Source: Promicromonospora sp. Populi | GTDB lineage: Bacteria > Actinomycetota > Actinomycetes > Actinomycetales > Cellulomonadaceae | NCBI RefSeq assembly: GCF_041081105.1 | Contig: NZ_CP163528.1 | Location: 3,038,001-3,102,000, forward strand | Length of the DNA stretch: 64,000 nt | Reading direction: 5' to 3' | In this document: piece after piece, positions 44,722 to 54,431 of the stretch | How the letters are laid out: every line of letters starts with the position of its first letter | Position numbering within the stretch: the first letter of the stretch is position 1 | Position numbers and translations under genes: made by a program | The notes under the pieces: model-generated | Seen by the model: the letters and a program-made list of their open reading frames with translations, nothing else | The model's database searches: none | What the model was told of the DNA's origin: nothing

Positions 44722-45204
44722 ATGACGGAGCAGACCACCACCTCAGGCGCCGCGAGCAGCGAGGACGCCGTGACCCCATCGCCCACCGACCCGCTGTGGG
44801 TGGAGCGCAACGGCACACGCACGTACACGGGCTTCTCGGCCCGGGGCGCGCGCGTCGAGATCGGGCCGGCGGAGGCCGGCGCGGTGTTCACGCCGGGCGA
44901 GCTGCTGAAGATCGCGCTCGCAGCGTGCGCCGGGATGAGCAGCGACAAGGCGTTCGCGCGGCGGCTGGGTGACGACTACAAGACCACCATCCGGGTCGAG
45001 GACCCGAAGCTCGTCGCCGAGGACCGGTACCCGGTGCTCACGGAGAAGTTCGAGATCGACCTGTCCGCCCTCGACGAGGAGGACAAGGCGAAGCTCATCA
45101 TCATCGCGCAGCGATCTATCGACAAGGCCTGCACGGTGGGCCGTACGCTCAAGGTGGGCGCCCAGATCCCAGACGCGCAGTTCTACCAGCCGACGGAGGG
45201 CTGA
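44722..45204 (+). CDS. OsmC/Ohr-family protein
   Basis: A 160-residue thiol peroxidase-like protein. The two conserved cysteines lie in ALAACAGMSSDKA and IDKACTVGRTL, as expected for reduction of organic hydroperoxides. The ATG at 44722 follows GGAAGGATCATCCTC. The next gene starts 1 bp after its stop, so they are co-transcribed. Confidence 0.88.
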   Translation: MTEQTTTSGAASSEDAVTPSPTDPLWVERNGTRTYTGFSARGARVEIGPAEAGAVFTPGELLKIALAACAGMSSDKAFARRLGDDYKTTIRVEDPKLVAEDRYPVLTEKFEIDLSALDEEDKAKLIIIAQRSIDKACTVGRTLKVGAQIPDAQFYQPTEG

Positions 45205-45205
45205 T

Positions 45206-45991
45206 ATGTCTGACGACAGCAAGCAGAACCTGACCGCACCGGAGGCCAACGGCCGCGCGAGCACTGGAGACGCAGTCGTCAAGGCGGACAGCTCCGTCGA
45301 GGTCACACCCGCGGACTGGGTCAACTACAAGCCCGAGGGCCCGCTGGACTACCTGGTCGACCGGGCGGTGACCATCCCGTCGGCGACTATCCACAAGCAT
45401 GTGAACAAGGTGCGCGCGCGTAACCCCGACGCGAGCCCCGCGGAGATCATCAAGCTCCTGGAGAAGGAGTACCTGCGGGTCATCCAGACCACGGGTGGCG
45501 CCGTCGGCGCGGCCGCCGCGATCCCCGCGGTGGGCACGGCGGTCAGCGTGGCGCTGTCCACCAGCGACGTGGCGACGTTCTTCGCCTCCTCGGCCGCGTT
45601 CTCCCTCGCTGTGGCGGACGTGCACGGGATCGACGTCCAGGACATCCCGCGGCGTCGGGCGCTGCTGCTCGCTACGGTCCTCGGCGACCAGGGCGCGCAG
45701 GACGTCGAGAACGCCATCGGCGGGTCCGGGGTCGCATGGGGCAAGGTGCTGCTCACGACGATGCCGCGCACCACGCTGCACCGCGTGAACAAGGCGCTGA
45801 CGCACCGGTTCATCCAGAAGCAGATCGCCAAGCAGGGCAGCCTGCTGCTCGGGCGCATCCTGCCGTTCGGTGTCGGCGCCGTCGTGGGCTGGATCGGAGC
45901 ACGCGCGCTGGGGCACACGGTGATCGCGCAGTCTCGGGTTGCGTTCGGCGCTCCGCCGGAGCGCTTTCCTCGCGTCATCGAGCAGAAGTAG
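45206..45991 (+). CDS. EcsC-like hydrophobic protein
   Basis: A 261-residue protein. A polar N-terminal 90 residues are followed by a hydrophobic glycine-rich core (TGGAVGAAAAIPAVGTAVSVAL) and a later LPFGVGAVVGWIGARALG. This pattern resembles EcsC-family proteins, though the match is by eye only. It is coupled to osmC, whose stop codon is one base away. Confidence 0.5.
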   Translation: MSDDSKQNLTAPEANGRASTGDAVVKADSSVEVTPADWVNYKPEGPLDYLVDRAVTIPSATIHKHVNKVRARNPDASPAEIIKLLEKEYLRVIQTTGGAVGAAAAIPAVGTAVSVALSTSDVATFFASSAAFSLAVADVHGIDVQDIPRRRALLLATVLGDQGAQDVENAIGGSGVAWGKVLLTTMPRTTLHRVNKALTHRFIQKQIAKQGSLLLGRILPFGVGAVVGWIGARALGHTVIAQSRVAFGAPPERFPRVIEQK

Positions 45992-46036
45992 GCCCGATCG
46001 GCACGCCGTCCCGAGCCTGGCGAGGGATGCCCTGCT

Positions 46037-46071
46037 GAGCACGTCACAAGGCAAATATTGTCGACGTGCTC
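46037..46071. promoter_or_regulatory. Interrupted palindrome upstream of rocD
   Basis: GAGCACGTCACAA and TTGTCGACGTGCTC form an interrupted palindrome (9 bp perfect outer arms, then ACAA/TTGT) around an AT-rich centre. It lies about 25 bp upstream of the rocD -10 hexamer. An operator for an amino-acid-responsive regulator is plausible. Confidence 0.45.
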
Positions 46072-46106
46072 GGCAAGATGCTTGGTCCCGCTCTAGGCTG
46101 CTGGGC

Positions 46107-47708
46107 ATGGCGGACACGACGCACAGCGCTCTCGCCCCTACGTACGACCCACTGCCGATCACAATCGCGCGGGCTCACGGTACGCATGTGTGGGACACGG
46201 ACGGCAACGAGTTCCTCGACTTCCTGTCGGGGTACTCGGCACTGAATTTTGGGCACCTGCACCAAGGCCTGATCGCCGCTGCGATGACGCAGCTGCGCCA
46301 GGTCACGCTCACGTCCCGTGCGTTCGACCATGACCGGCTCGAAGAGTTCGCGCAGCGGCTCGTCGATGTAGTGGGGCCGCTGACCACCGGCGGCGAGGAC
46401 AGCCTCGTCGTGCCCATGAACACCGGCGCGGAAGCCGTGGAGACCGCGATCAAGGCGGTCCGCAAGTGGGGTTATGACGTGCGCGGCGTGCCCGAGGACA
46501 CGGCGACGATCGTGGTCGCCGAGGGCAACTTCCACGGTCGCACCACCACGCTTGCCGGCCTCTCGGACGACCCGGCGACCCGCGACGGGTTCGGGCCGTT
46601 CGCACCCGGCTTCCGGCGCGTCCCGTTCGGTGACCTCGAAGCCGTGGCCGACGCCGTGGACGAGACCACCGTGGCTGTGCTGATGGAGCCGGTGCAGGGC
46701 GAGGCCGGCGTGCTGCTGCCGCCCGACGAGTTCTGGCCGGGCCTGCGCGAGCTCACCGCGGAGAAGAACATCGCCCTGGTCGCGGACGAGATCCAGTCCG
46801 GGCTGGGCCGCACCGGCAGCACGCTCGCCTGCGAGCTCTGGGACGTGCAGCCGGATCTCGTCTGTCTGGGCAAGGCGCTGGGCGGCGGGATCGTCCCGGT
46901 CTCGGCAGTGGTCGGCAAGCCGGAGATCCTCGGCATCCTGACCCCGGGCACACACGGTTCGACGTTCGGCGGCAACCCGCTGGCCTGCGCAGTCGGCATC
47001 GCGGCGCTCGACCTGCTCTCGACCGGCCAGTACCAGGCGCGGGCGGCGGAGTCGGGCAAGCTGCTGAGGGCCCGGCTCGACGAGCTGGTGGAGCGGGGCC
47101 TGCTGACCAGTGCGCGCACCGTGGGGCTGTGGGCCGGCATCGACATGGACCCGGCGCTCGGCACCGGGCGCGACCTGTGTTTGGCGCTCCTGGAGCGCGG
47201 GGTGCTCGCGAAGGACTCGCACGGGGCGACGATCCGGCTGTCCCCGCCCCTGTCGATAGTGCAGCCCGAGCTCGAGATGGCGCTCGACATCGTCGAGGAG
47301 TCCCTGGTGGCGCTGCGCGACGGCGACGGCGCGGACGCGGGCGACACAGCCGCGGAGGACGTCGCGGAGGACGTCGCGGACGATGAAGGCAACGCAGCCG
47401 CGGAGGACGTCGCGAACGACGACGCCAGCACTGCCGCCGCAGACGACGAGGCGGAACCTGCCGACTCCGAGGAACCAGCGGAGCCCGCGGACCAGACCGC
47501 CGACGCAGCCGACGAGGACGCCGCACCGGAGACCCCTGCCGCAGACGAGGCATCGGACGACGCCCCCGCCGTCGACCCCGAGGAAGCACCCGCTGCCGAT
47601 AAAGCAGACAAGGCCGACGCCACCAGCGACGTCGACGATGACGACAAGAAAGACGACGCCGCCAAGGGCACCGACGACCGCTCAGAACTGTCACCGACGG
47701 CCGGCTGA
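46107..47708 (+). CDS. rocD: Ornithine aminotransferase with long acidic tail
   Basis: A 533-residue protein. Residues 1-402 are a complete class III PLP aminotransferase of the ornithine-oxoacid type (GTHVWDTDGNEFLDFLSGYSALNFGH, MNTGAEAVETAIK, PLP Lys256 in LGKALGGG, and GTHGSTFGGNPL). Residues from about 403 to 533 are a low-complexity tail of Ala, Asp and Glu with imperfect AEDVA repeats, absent from normal RocD proteins of about 400 residues. The ATG at 46107 lies 7 nt after TAGGCT (leaderless). The same TAGGCT-7 nt-start layout occurs at the next gene. Confidence 0.85.
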   Translation: MADTTHSALAPTYDPLPITIARAHGTHVWDTDGNEFLDFLSGYSALNFGHLHQGLIAAAMTQLRQVTLTSRAFDHDRLEEFAQRLVDVVGPLTTGGEDSLVVPMNTGAEAVETAIKAVRKWGYDVRGVPEDTATIVVAEGNFHGRTTTLAGLSDDPATRDGFGPFAPGFRRVPFGDLEAVADAVDETTVAVLMEPVQGEAGVLLPPDEFWPGLRELTAEKNIALVADEIQSGLGRTGSTLACELWDVQPDLVCLGKALGGGIVPVSAVVGKPEILGILTPGTHGSTFGGNPLACAVGIAALDLLSTGQYQARAAESGKLLRARLDELVERGLLTSARTVGLWAGIDMDPALGTGRDLCLALLERGVLAKDSHGATIRLSPPLSIVQPELEMALDIVEESLVALRDGDGADAGDTAAEDVAEDVADDEGNAAAEDVANDDASTAAADDEAEPADSEEPAEPADQTADAADEDAAPETPAADEASDDAPAVDPEEAPAADKADKADATSDVDDDDKKDDAAKGTDDRSELSPTAG

Positions 47709-47724
47709 GCGTAGGCTCCCGGGG

Positions 47725-49002
47725 GTGACCACTACGACGTCGTCCCCCGCTACCACAGCGCTCCCGGCCATCTCCGAGCTCCAGCAGGCCTACGCCGATC
47801 TTCAGGCCAAGGGCCTGAAGCTGGACCTCACGCGCGGCAAGCCCTCGGCCGAGCAGCTTGACCTCGCCGAGCCCATGCTGGCCCTGCCCGGAGCAGGCGT
47901 GCACGCCGATGACACGGGCACGGATACGCGCAACTACGGCGGGCTGGACGGCGGGCTCGCGATCCGGCGCATCTTCGCCGAGCTTCTCGACCTGCCGGTG
48001 GAGCAGCTCCTCGCGGGCGGGAACGCCTCGCTCACGACCATGCACGACGTCGTCGCGTACGCCGAGCTGTTCGGCTTCCCCGAGTCCCCGAAGCCGTGGG
48101 CGCGCGAGGACAAGGTGCGCTGGATCTGCCCGGTGCCGGGCTACGACCGCCACTTCACGATCTGCGAGGTCTTCGGCATCGAGATGGTCCCGGTCCCGAT
48201 GACGCCGGACGGGCCGGACGCCGAGGCCGTGGCCGCACTCGTCGCGGCGGACCCCACCATCAAGGGCATGTGGGTGGTCCCCACCTACTCGAACCCGGAC
48301 GGCGCGGTCATCACCGAGGACGTCGCCCGCGCGCTGGTCTCGATGCCCACCGCCGCGCCGGACTTCCGGATCCTGTGGGACAACGCGTACGCGGTGCACC
48401 ACCTGACCGACGACGAGGTGACCAGCCCCAACGCCGTCGCCCTGGCCGCGGAGGCCGGCCACCCGGACCGGGTGATCCTGTTCGCGTCCACGTCCAAGGT
48501 CACGTTCGCGGGCTCGGGCGTGGCGTTCCTGGGTAGCTCGGCAGCCAACATCGCCTGGTACAAGAAGCACCTGTCGGCCGCATCCATCGGCCCGGACAAG
48601 ATCAACCACCTGCGGCACTCGATGTTCTTCGGCTCGGCCGACGGGGTGCGCGAGCACATGCGCAAGCACCGCGAGATCCTGGCGCCCAAGTTCCAGGCGG
48701 TGGTGCAGATCCTGGCCGAACGCCTGGGCAGGTACGGCGTCGCCTCCTGGACCGAGCCGAAGGGTGGCTACTTCGTGTCGCTCGATGTCGCTCCCGGCAC
48801 GGCGTCCCGGGTGGTGCAGCTGGCCAAGGAGGCCGGGATCGCCCTCACGCCGGCGGGCGCCACCTACCCGTACGGCAAGGACCCGGAGAACAAGAACGTG
48901 CGCCTCGCGCCGTCGATGCCGCCGCTGGACGAGGTCCGCACGGCGATGGACGGCGTGGCAACCTGCGTCCTCCTAGCCGCGGCCGAAGCCGCCACCGACT
49001 AG
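47725..49002 (+). CDS. Aspartate-type aminotransferase, Aminotran_MocR family
   Basis: A 425-residue PLP aminotransferase. It shows LKLDLTRGKPSAEQLDL near the N terminus, GGNASLTTMHDV, VPTYSNPDGAV, and LFASTSKVTFAGSG with the PLP lysine. It resembles the aspartate aminotransferase subgroup described in Corynebacterium glutamicum (AspT, 426 residues). The GTG at 47725 lies 7 nt after TAGGCT (47712-47717), so the mRNA is leaderless and transcription is separate from rocD despite the 16-bp gap. Confidence 0.85.
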   Translation: MTTTTSSPATTALPAISELQQAYADLQAKGLKLDLTRGKPSAEQLDLAEPMLALPGAGVHADDTGTDTRNYGGLDGGLAIRRIFAELLDLPVEQLLAGGNASLTTMHDVVAYAELFGFPESPKPWAREDKVRWICPVPGYDRHFTICEVFGIEMVPVPMTPDGPDAEAVAALVAADPTIKGMWVVPTYSNPDGAVITEDVARALVSMPTAAPDFRILWDNAYAVHHLTDDEVTSPNAVALAAEAGHPDRVILFASTSKVTFAGSGVAFLGSSAANIAWYKKHLSAASIGPDKINHLRHSMFFGSADGVREHMRKHREILAPKFQAVVQILAERLGRYGVASWTEPKGGYFVSLDVAPGTASRVVQLAKEAGIALTPAGATYPYGKDPENKNVRLAPSMPPLDEVRTAMDGVATCVLLAAAEAATD

Positions 49003-49011
49003 CCACCCCAC

Positions 49012-49074
49012 TGTTGTGGGCGGGATCGCTGCGCCTGAACCGGACAGATAGTCGCAATGATCCAGCCCACAACA
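49012..49074. terminator. Long hairpin between convergent genes
   Basis: A stem of 16 positions with one mismatch (TGTTGTGGGC.GGATC) surrounds a 31-nt loop and fills the gap between the aminotransferase and the convergent stress protein gene. Probably a two-way terminator. Confidence 0.6.
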
Positions 49075-49080
49075 AACGGG

Positions 49081-50076
49081 CTAGTCCTGGCAGTGCTTGT
49101 TGACCACCAGGACCGGGCACGCCGAGTGGTGCAGCACCGCCTGGCTCGTGGAACCCAGCAGCAGCCCGCGGAACCCGCCGCGGCCACGTGAGCCCACCAC
49201 CACGAGGTCCGACGCCGTGGAGAACTCCGTGAGCAGCTCGGCGCCGGTCCCGTCGAGCACGATCCGCCGGATCCGCAGCCCAGGGTTCTCCGCCTCGTAC
49301 CGGTCGATCAGGACGTCCATGCCGGCCCCGATGTCGGCAAGCACCTGCTCGCGGTCGATGGTCGACGGCAGCCACGCCAGCATCCCCGAGTTGCCCACGG
49401 GCACCCCGGTGACGGCGGTCAGCTCCGCACCCCACGCGTTGGCCTGGAAGATTGCCTGCTGCAGGGCCCGCTCGGCCTGCGGGGACCCGTCCACACCGAC
49501 GACGATCCGGCGCACCTCCCGGGTCTCGCCCGCCCCGGGAGCCGTGCCGGACGCCGCCGTGCCTGACACGTCAGCGGCGGGTGCCGGCGGGGCGCCGGAT
49601 CCGGCGCCCGGCACGGTCCACGAGACGCCGCGGTTCGCCTCCGCGCGCAGCGGCACCACCACGACGGGGATCTTCGCGTGCGCGGGCAGTGCGGATGAGA
49701 CAGTACCGAGCAGCCGCTCCGCGAACCCACCCCGGCCGCGCGTGCCGACGACGGCCAGCCCGTAGTCGGCGGACATCTCCACGAGCACACCCGCCGCGTC
49801 TCCGGTGGCGACCTCGGTGGTGGCGCGCACGCCGCTGTCGGCCACCCGAGCCTCGGCCTCGGCGAGGACCGCCTTGGCGCCCTCCTGGATGGTGGTGTCA
49901 TCGAGTGCGGCGTACCCGCCGTCGAGCGACGCCGCCGTGAACGACGGCAAGGAGTAGCTGCACACGATGTGCAGCGCCCAGCCCACACGATGCGCGTAAG
50001 CGGTGGCCCAGTCCAGCGCGTTCAGGCTCGCGGCCGACCCGTCCACCCCGACCAGTACGACCTCGGATCGCGTCAT
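49081..50076 (-). CDS. Universal stress protein, two UspA domains
   Basis: A 331-residue USP with two complete domains, longer than its relatives because of a Gly/Ala/Pro-rich linker of about 40 residues between them. The ATP pattern is kept in both: GTRGRGGFAERLLGTVSS, and GSRGRGGFRGLLLGSTSQ near the C terminus. The ATG at 50076 is preceded by AAAGGGCTGGCA. I see no DosR-like box upstream, unlike the stress proteins in the first 12 kb. Confidence 0.92.
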   Translation of the reverse strand: MTRSEVVLVGVDGSAASLNALDWATAYAHRVGWALHIVCSYSLPSFTAASLDGGYAALDDTTIQEGAKAVLAEAEARVADSGVRATTEVATGDAAGVLVEMSADYGLAVVGTRGRGGFAERLLGTVSSALPAHAKIPVVVVPLRAEANRGVSWTVPGAGSGAPPAPAADVSGTAASGTAPGAGETREVRRIVVGVDGSPQAERALQQAIFQANAWGAELTAVTGVPVGNSGMLAWLPSTIDREQVLADIGAGMDVLIDRYEAENPGLRIRRIVLDGTGAELLTEFSTASDLVVVGSRGRGGFRGLLLGSTSQAVLHHSACPVLVVNKHCQD

Positions 50077-50183
50077 TGCCAGCCCTTTCTTCGCTCAAGC
50101 ATCTTTGCACGCCAACGCTACCGGCGACGCACTGGTTGTGGGTTACCGGTAGCAAAAAGACTGCAGAAAATGGCAAAGCAAAA

Positions 50184-50245
50184 CGCCTGCCCGGTCTCGA
50201 CAGGCTCGACCACCGTGGGTCGAGCCTGTCGGGACGGGACAGGCG
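50184..50245 (-). terminator. Long hairpin after the NlpC/P60 gene
   Basis: A 14-bp perfect inner stem (CGACAGGCTCGACC) with a 6-nt loop continues into an imperfect outer stem of about 12 bp. It lies 30 bp after the stop of the minus-strand NlpC/P60 gene and is probably its terminator. Confidence 0.6.
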
Positions 50246-50274
50246 CTCTGTCTTGCGGTACTGCGCGGCTGCGA

Positions 50275-51057
50275 TCAGCCCAGACGAATGAAGGTGGGGT
50301 TCGACTGCCAGATGGTGCGGAAGTCGACCACGGTGCCCGGCTTGGACGCGTCGATCATGGTGTTGCCACCGGCGTAGATCGAGACGTGCCCCGGGGTCCA
50401 CATCAGGTCGCCCGGCTGGGCCTCAGAGGCCGACACCTGCGTGCCGTAGCCAGACTGCGCCGACGACGAGTGCGGCAGATCGATGCCGAGCTGAGCAAAG
50501 ACGTACTGGGTGAAGCCCGAGCAGTCCATGCCGCTCGGGCTGGCGCCACCGGAGACGTAGGGAACGCCGATGTAGCGGCTCGCGATGGAGATCACGGAGT
50601 TGCCGATCGCCGACGCGGGGACGTCTACGGACGAGGCGGCGGCCTCGGCTGCTTCAGCAGCCTCCGCGGCAGCGGCCTCGGCTGCCTCAGCAGCCTCCTC
50701 GGCGGCCAGCTCGGCCTGGTAGTCCTCGTTCTCGTCGGCGGAGACCACGGAGACCGCGGCCTTCTCGACGTTGAGCTCGGCGTCGGGTGCGACGGTCACA
50801 ACAGGAGCGTTGGTGAGCGATTCGCGAGCCTGCGACGTCAGCGCGTTCAGGTCGACCGAGTTCATCTTGGCCTGGCTGGCCTCGACCGGCGCAGCCTGTG
50901 CGGCCATCGCGCCGCCGAAGGTCGAGACGAGAAGCGCTCCACCAGCAGCGGCAACAGCGGTACGGCGACCGACTGCGGCGTTCTGGGCGAACTCGGTGAG
51001 CGGAGTCACGGGTCGGCGCGCAGCCCTATGGCGTGCGCGGGTGGTACGTGCAGTCAC
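50275..51057 (-). CDS. Secreted NlpC/P60 cell-wall hydrolase
   Basis: A 260-residue exported protein. The N terminus is arginine-rich, followed by a hydrophobic core (about 35-55) ending in AAQA, a likely signal peptide. A linker with a long Glu/Ala-rich coiled-coil stretch (about 115-145) leads to a C-terminal NlpC/P60 domain with catalytic Cys in SGMDCSGFTQYVFAQLG and His in WTPGHVSIYAG. It probably cleaves peptidoglycan stem peptides. The GTG at 51057 follows AAGGAGAGGTACTAC. A c-di-AMP riboswitch precedes it. Confidence 0.9.
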   Translation of the reverse strand: MTARTTRARHRAARRPVTPLTEFAQNAAVGRRTAVAAAGGALLVSTFGGAMAAQAAPVEASQAKMNSVDLNALTSQARESLTNAPVVTVAPDAELNVEKAAVSVVSADENEDYQAELAAEEAAEAAEAAAAEAAEAAEAAASSVDVPASAIGNSVISIASRYIGVPYVSGGASPSGMDCSGFTQYVFAQLGIDLPHSSSAQSGYGTQVSASEAQPGDLMWTPGHVSIYAGGNTMIDASKPGTVVDFRTIWQSNPTFIRLG

Positions 51058-51073
51058 GTAGTACCTCTCCTTG

Positions 51074-51215
51074 AACGCCTTCGAGGTCAGCTGTCGGGTT
51101 CGGGTGGGAGAAATCACCCGGCCGAGATCTCCCGAAGGAAAACCCGGCTTCACCCCGAGGACGCACCCTGGCGCCCATTGGTGGGTCCCCCGCCTCTGTC
51201 ATGCGGTCGTCTTGG
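51074..51215 (-). promoter_or_regulatory. c-di-AMP riboswitch (ydaO-yuaA type)
   Basis: On the minus strand, about 17-160 nt upstream of the NlpC/P60 start codon, the leader contains the conserved blocks of the ydaO-yuaA riboswitch in order: GGGGGACCCA, CTCGGGGTGAAGCCG, CACCCGAACCCGACAGCTGACCTCGAAGGCG (given here as overlapping short blocks of the family consensus). The 3' end reaches the ribosome binding site. The family senses c-di-AMP and controls cell-wall hydrolases in actinobacteria, usually switching them off at high ligand. Confidence 0.88.
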
Positions 51216-51419
51216 GGCCTCGAGCCGGTGACAGAGTTCGGCGTCCGTCCGAGGACTCCTACGAAAAACTCCGCGGGAGCGCTCTGAACGTACCGGACCT
51301 CTTGGCCGATGTCACGTTCCGGCAACGAATGCCATAGCGTGTCGAAAACAGGGTGACCTCTTTCCGACAAAACGGGCGCGCGATAGCCCCGCTCAGCCCG
51401 TCAGAACGGACCCTCAGAC

Positions 51420-52136
51420 TCAGGCCGTCGCCACAAACAGGTGGCGGGCCAGGTCCTCGCTGAGCTCGAGCGCCGTACCGGAGCCGTCCACAGTCACCGT
51501 GAAGAGGCCGTCGTGGTGCTCGGCGGTGATGCGGGAACCCGGCACCAGTCCGGCGTCGGACAGCCGCGAGAGGAGCTCGACGTCGGTCTGCAGCGGCTCC
51601 GCGATGCGGGTGAGCGACGCCGCGAGCGGCTCGCCCTTGACGCCCTTCTTCGCCGCGGCCTCGAACGCCGCCGGCAGGGAGATCACGCCCGTCAGGAACG
51701 GCACGTCGGTATAGGCCTCGCCAAGCTCGGACAGCCCGGGGATCGGGTTGCCGTACGGGTCGTGGTGCGGGTGGTCGAGCAGGCCCACGAGCCGCTTCTC
51801 CACGAGGTCGCTCATCACGTGCTCCCAGCGACACGCCTCGACGTGCACGTGCTCCCAGTCCAGCTTGATGACGTCGGTCAGCAGCCGCTCCGCGAGGCGG
51901 TGCTTGCGCATCACGCGCATCGCCTTGTCGTGGCCCAGCTCGGTGAGCTCGAGGTGGCGGTCGCCGGTCACGATCACCAGGCCGTCGCGCTCCATGCGCG
52001 CGACAGTCTGCGACACCGTCGGCCCGGAGTGCCCGAGGCGTTCCGCGATGCGCGCGCGCAGGGGGGTGATGCCCTCCTCGTCGAGCTCGTAGATCGTCTT
52101 GAGGTACATCTCGGTGGTGTCGATCAGATCCGTCAC
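51420..52136 (-). CDS. ideR: DtxR/IdeR-family metal-dependent regulator
   Basis: A 238-residue iron-dependent regulator. The winged helix (LRARIAERLGHSGPTVSQTVARMERDGL) is followed by the dimerisation domain with metal ligands in HRLAERLL, HVHVEACRWEHVMS (Cys, Glu, His) and a C-terminal SH3-like domain. Length and start resemble IdeR of mycobacteria. I chose the GTG at 52136 with GGGAGCTGAC before it; the ATG at 52151 would add five residues. Regulates iron uptake and storage; IdeR versus a manganese-type member cannot be settled by eye. Confidence 0.85.
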   Translation of the reverse strand: MTDLIDTTEMYLKTIYELDEEGITPLRARIAERLGHSGPTVSQTVARMERDGLVIVTGDRHLELTELGHDKAMRVMRKHRLAERLLTDVIKLDWEHVHVEACRWEHVMSDLVEKRLVGLLDHPHHDPYGNPIPGLSELGEAYTDVPFLTGVISLPAAFEAAAKKGVKGEPLAASLTRIAEPLQTDVELLSRLSDAGLVPGSRITAEHHDGLFTVTVDGSGTALELSEDLARHLFVATA

Positions 52137-52210
52137 GTCAGCTCCCGTCATGCGCGCAGCCGCCCAGTCGCCCTGGACTCGTGCGGCCCGGGCGTCGGCC
52201 CAGGTTCTAG

Positions 52211-53329
<1,119 letters not shown>

Positions 53330-53448
53330 CCAGCACGATCACGTCCGCAATATCCCTTGAACGGGGAGTTCTGCCTATTGTCCGAGGTACAGGGACTCTG
53401 TAACGTTTCCGCAACAGAGGGAACCATTCTGAGGGGCTGTTCAACACC

Positions 53449-54312
53449 ATGCCAGTGATCGACCACTTCACATTCGGGATCGTGACGCCTCTGCTGGCGT
53501 ACGCCATCTCGTGTACCGGCGCAGCGACGGGCCTCGCGTGCACGTCTCGTGCCCGAGCAGCTTCGGGCGGCACGCGTGCGGCGTGGCTCGTGTTCGGCGC
53601 CATCGCCCTCGGCGGCACCGGCATCTGGGTGATGCACTTCGTCGCCATGCTGGGTTTCTCCGCCTCCGGCGTGACCATCAGGTACAACATTCCCGAGACC
53701 CTCCTGAGCGCGGCGATCGCCATCGTCGTCGTCGGTGCGGGCCTCTTCATCACCGAGCTGGGCAAGCGCAAGCTGGCGGCGATGATCGTCGGCGGCACTC
53801 TGGCGGGCGCGGGTGTCGCGGCCATGCATTACATGGGCATGGAAGCAATGGAGATGTCGGCGGACGTCGTCTACGACCCGACCTACGTCATCGCCTCGAT
53901 CGTCATCGCGGTCGTCGCGGCGACCGCCGCTCTGTGGTGCACCGTCCACATCCGCGGCACGCTCGCCACGATCGTGGCGACGCTCGTCATGGGGCTTGCC
54001 GTGACCGGCATGCACTACACGGGTATGGCCGGCGTCTCGGTCATCAACCCGGTCGACAGCGTCCCGCCCGGCGCGTCCACGATGCAGCTGCTCGTGCCGC
54101 TGGTGATGGCTGTCAGCGTCGTGACGTTCCTGCTCATCCTCGGCATCGGCCTGTGGCCCACCGAGGACGAGCTGCGCACCCAGGCCGAGTTCGAGAACCG
54201 GCTCAAGGCGCACAGCGAGCAGGGCCAGCGGTTCGCGACCGCGCAGCAGGAGCTCCCGCAGGAACCGCAGCCGGGTCCCGCGCAGTTCGCGCAGACACAT
54301 CGCTCGCGCTGA
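53449..54312 (+). CDS. MHYT-domain integral membrane sensor
   Basis: A 287-residue protein with seven predicted helices and the three MHYT-type motifs: WVMHFVAMLGF, AAMHYMGMEAM and TGMHYTGMAGV. The family is thought to bind copper through the Met/His/Tyr residues and to sense oxygen, CO or NO. Most MHYT proteins are fused to GGDEF or kinase domains; this one is free-standing with a short cytoplasmic tail. The ATG at 53449 follows AGGGGCTGTTCAACACC. Confidence 0.88.
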   Translation: MPVIDHFTFGIVTPLLAYAISCTGAATGLACTSRARAASGGTRAAWLVFGAIALGGTGIWVMHFVAMLGFSASGVTIRYNIPETLLSAAIAIVVVGAGLFITELGKRKLAAMIVGGTLAGAGVAAMHYMGMEAMEMSADVVYDPTYVIASIVIAVVAATAALWCTVHIRGTLATIVATLVMGLAVTGMHYTGMAGVSVINPVDSVPPGASTMQLLVPLVMAVSVVTFLLILGIGLWPTEDELRTQAEFENRLKAHSEQGQRFATAQQELPQEPQPGPAQFAQTHRSR

Positions 54313-54332
54313 CCGCTGGCAGCAGCTTTCGA

Positions 54333-54364
54333 AAGCGCCCGTCCCCTTGCGGGGGCGGGCGCTT
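54333..54364 (+). terminator. GC-rich hairpin after the MHYT gene
   Basis: AAGCGCCCG.CCCC pairs with GGGG.CGGGCGCTT across a TTGC loop, 20 bp after the MHYT stop. No U-run beyond two bases. Confidence 0.6.
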
Positions 54365-54431
54365 CGTCGTCCCCCCGTGGTGTGAGCACACCCACGTACC
54401 GTTAGCAAGGGTAATGAACTAGACTACGGCA

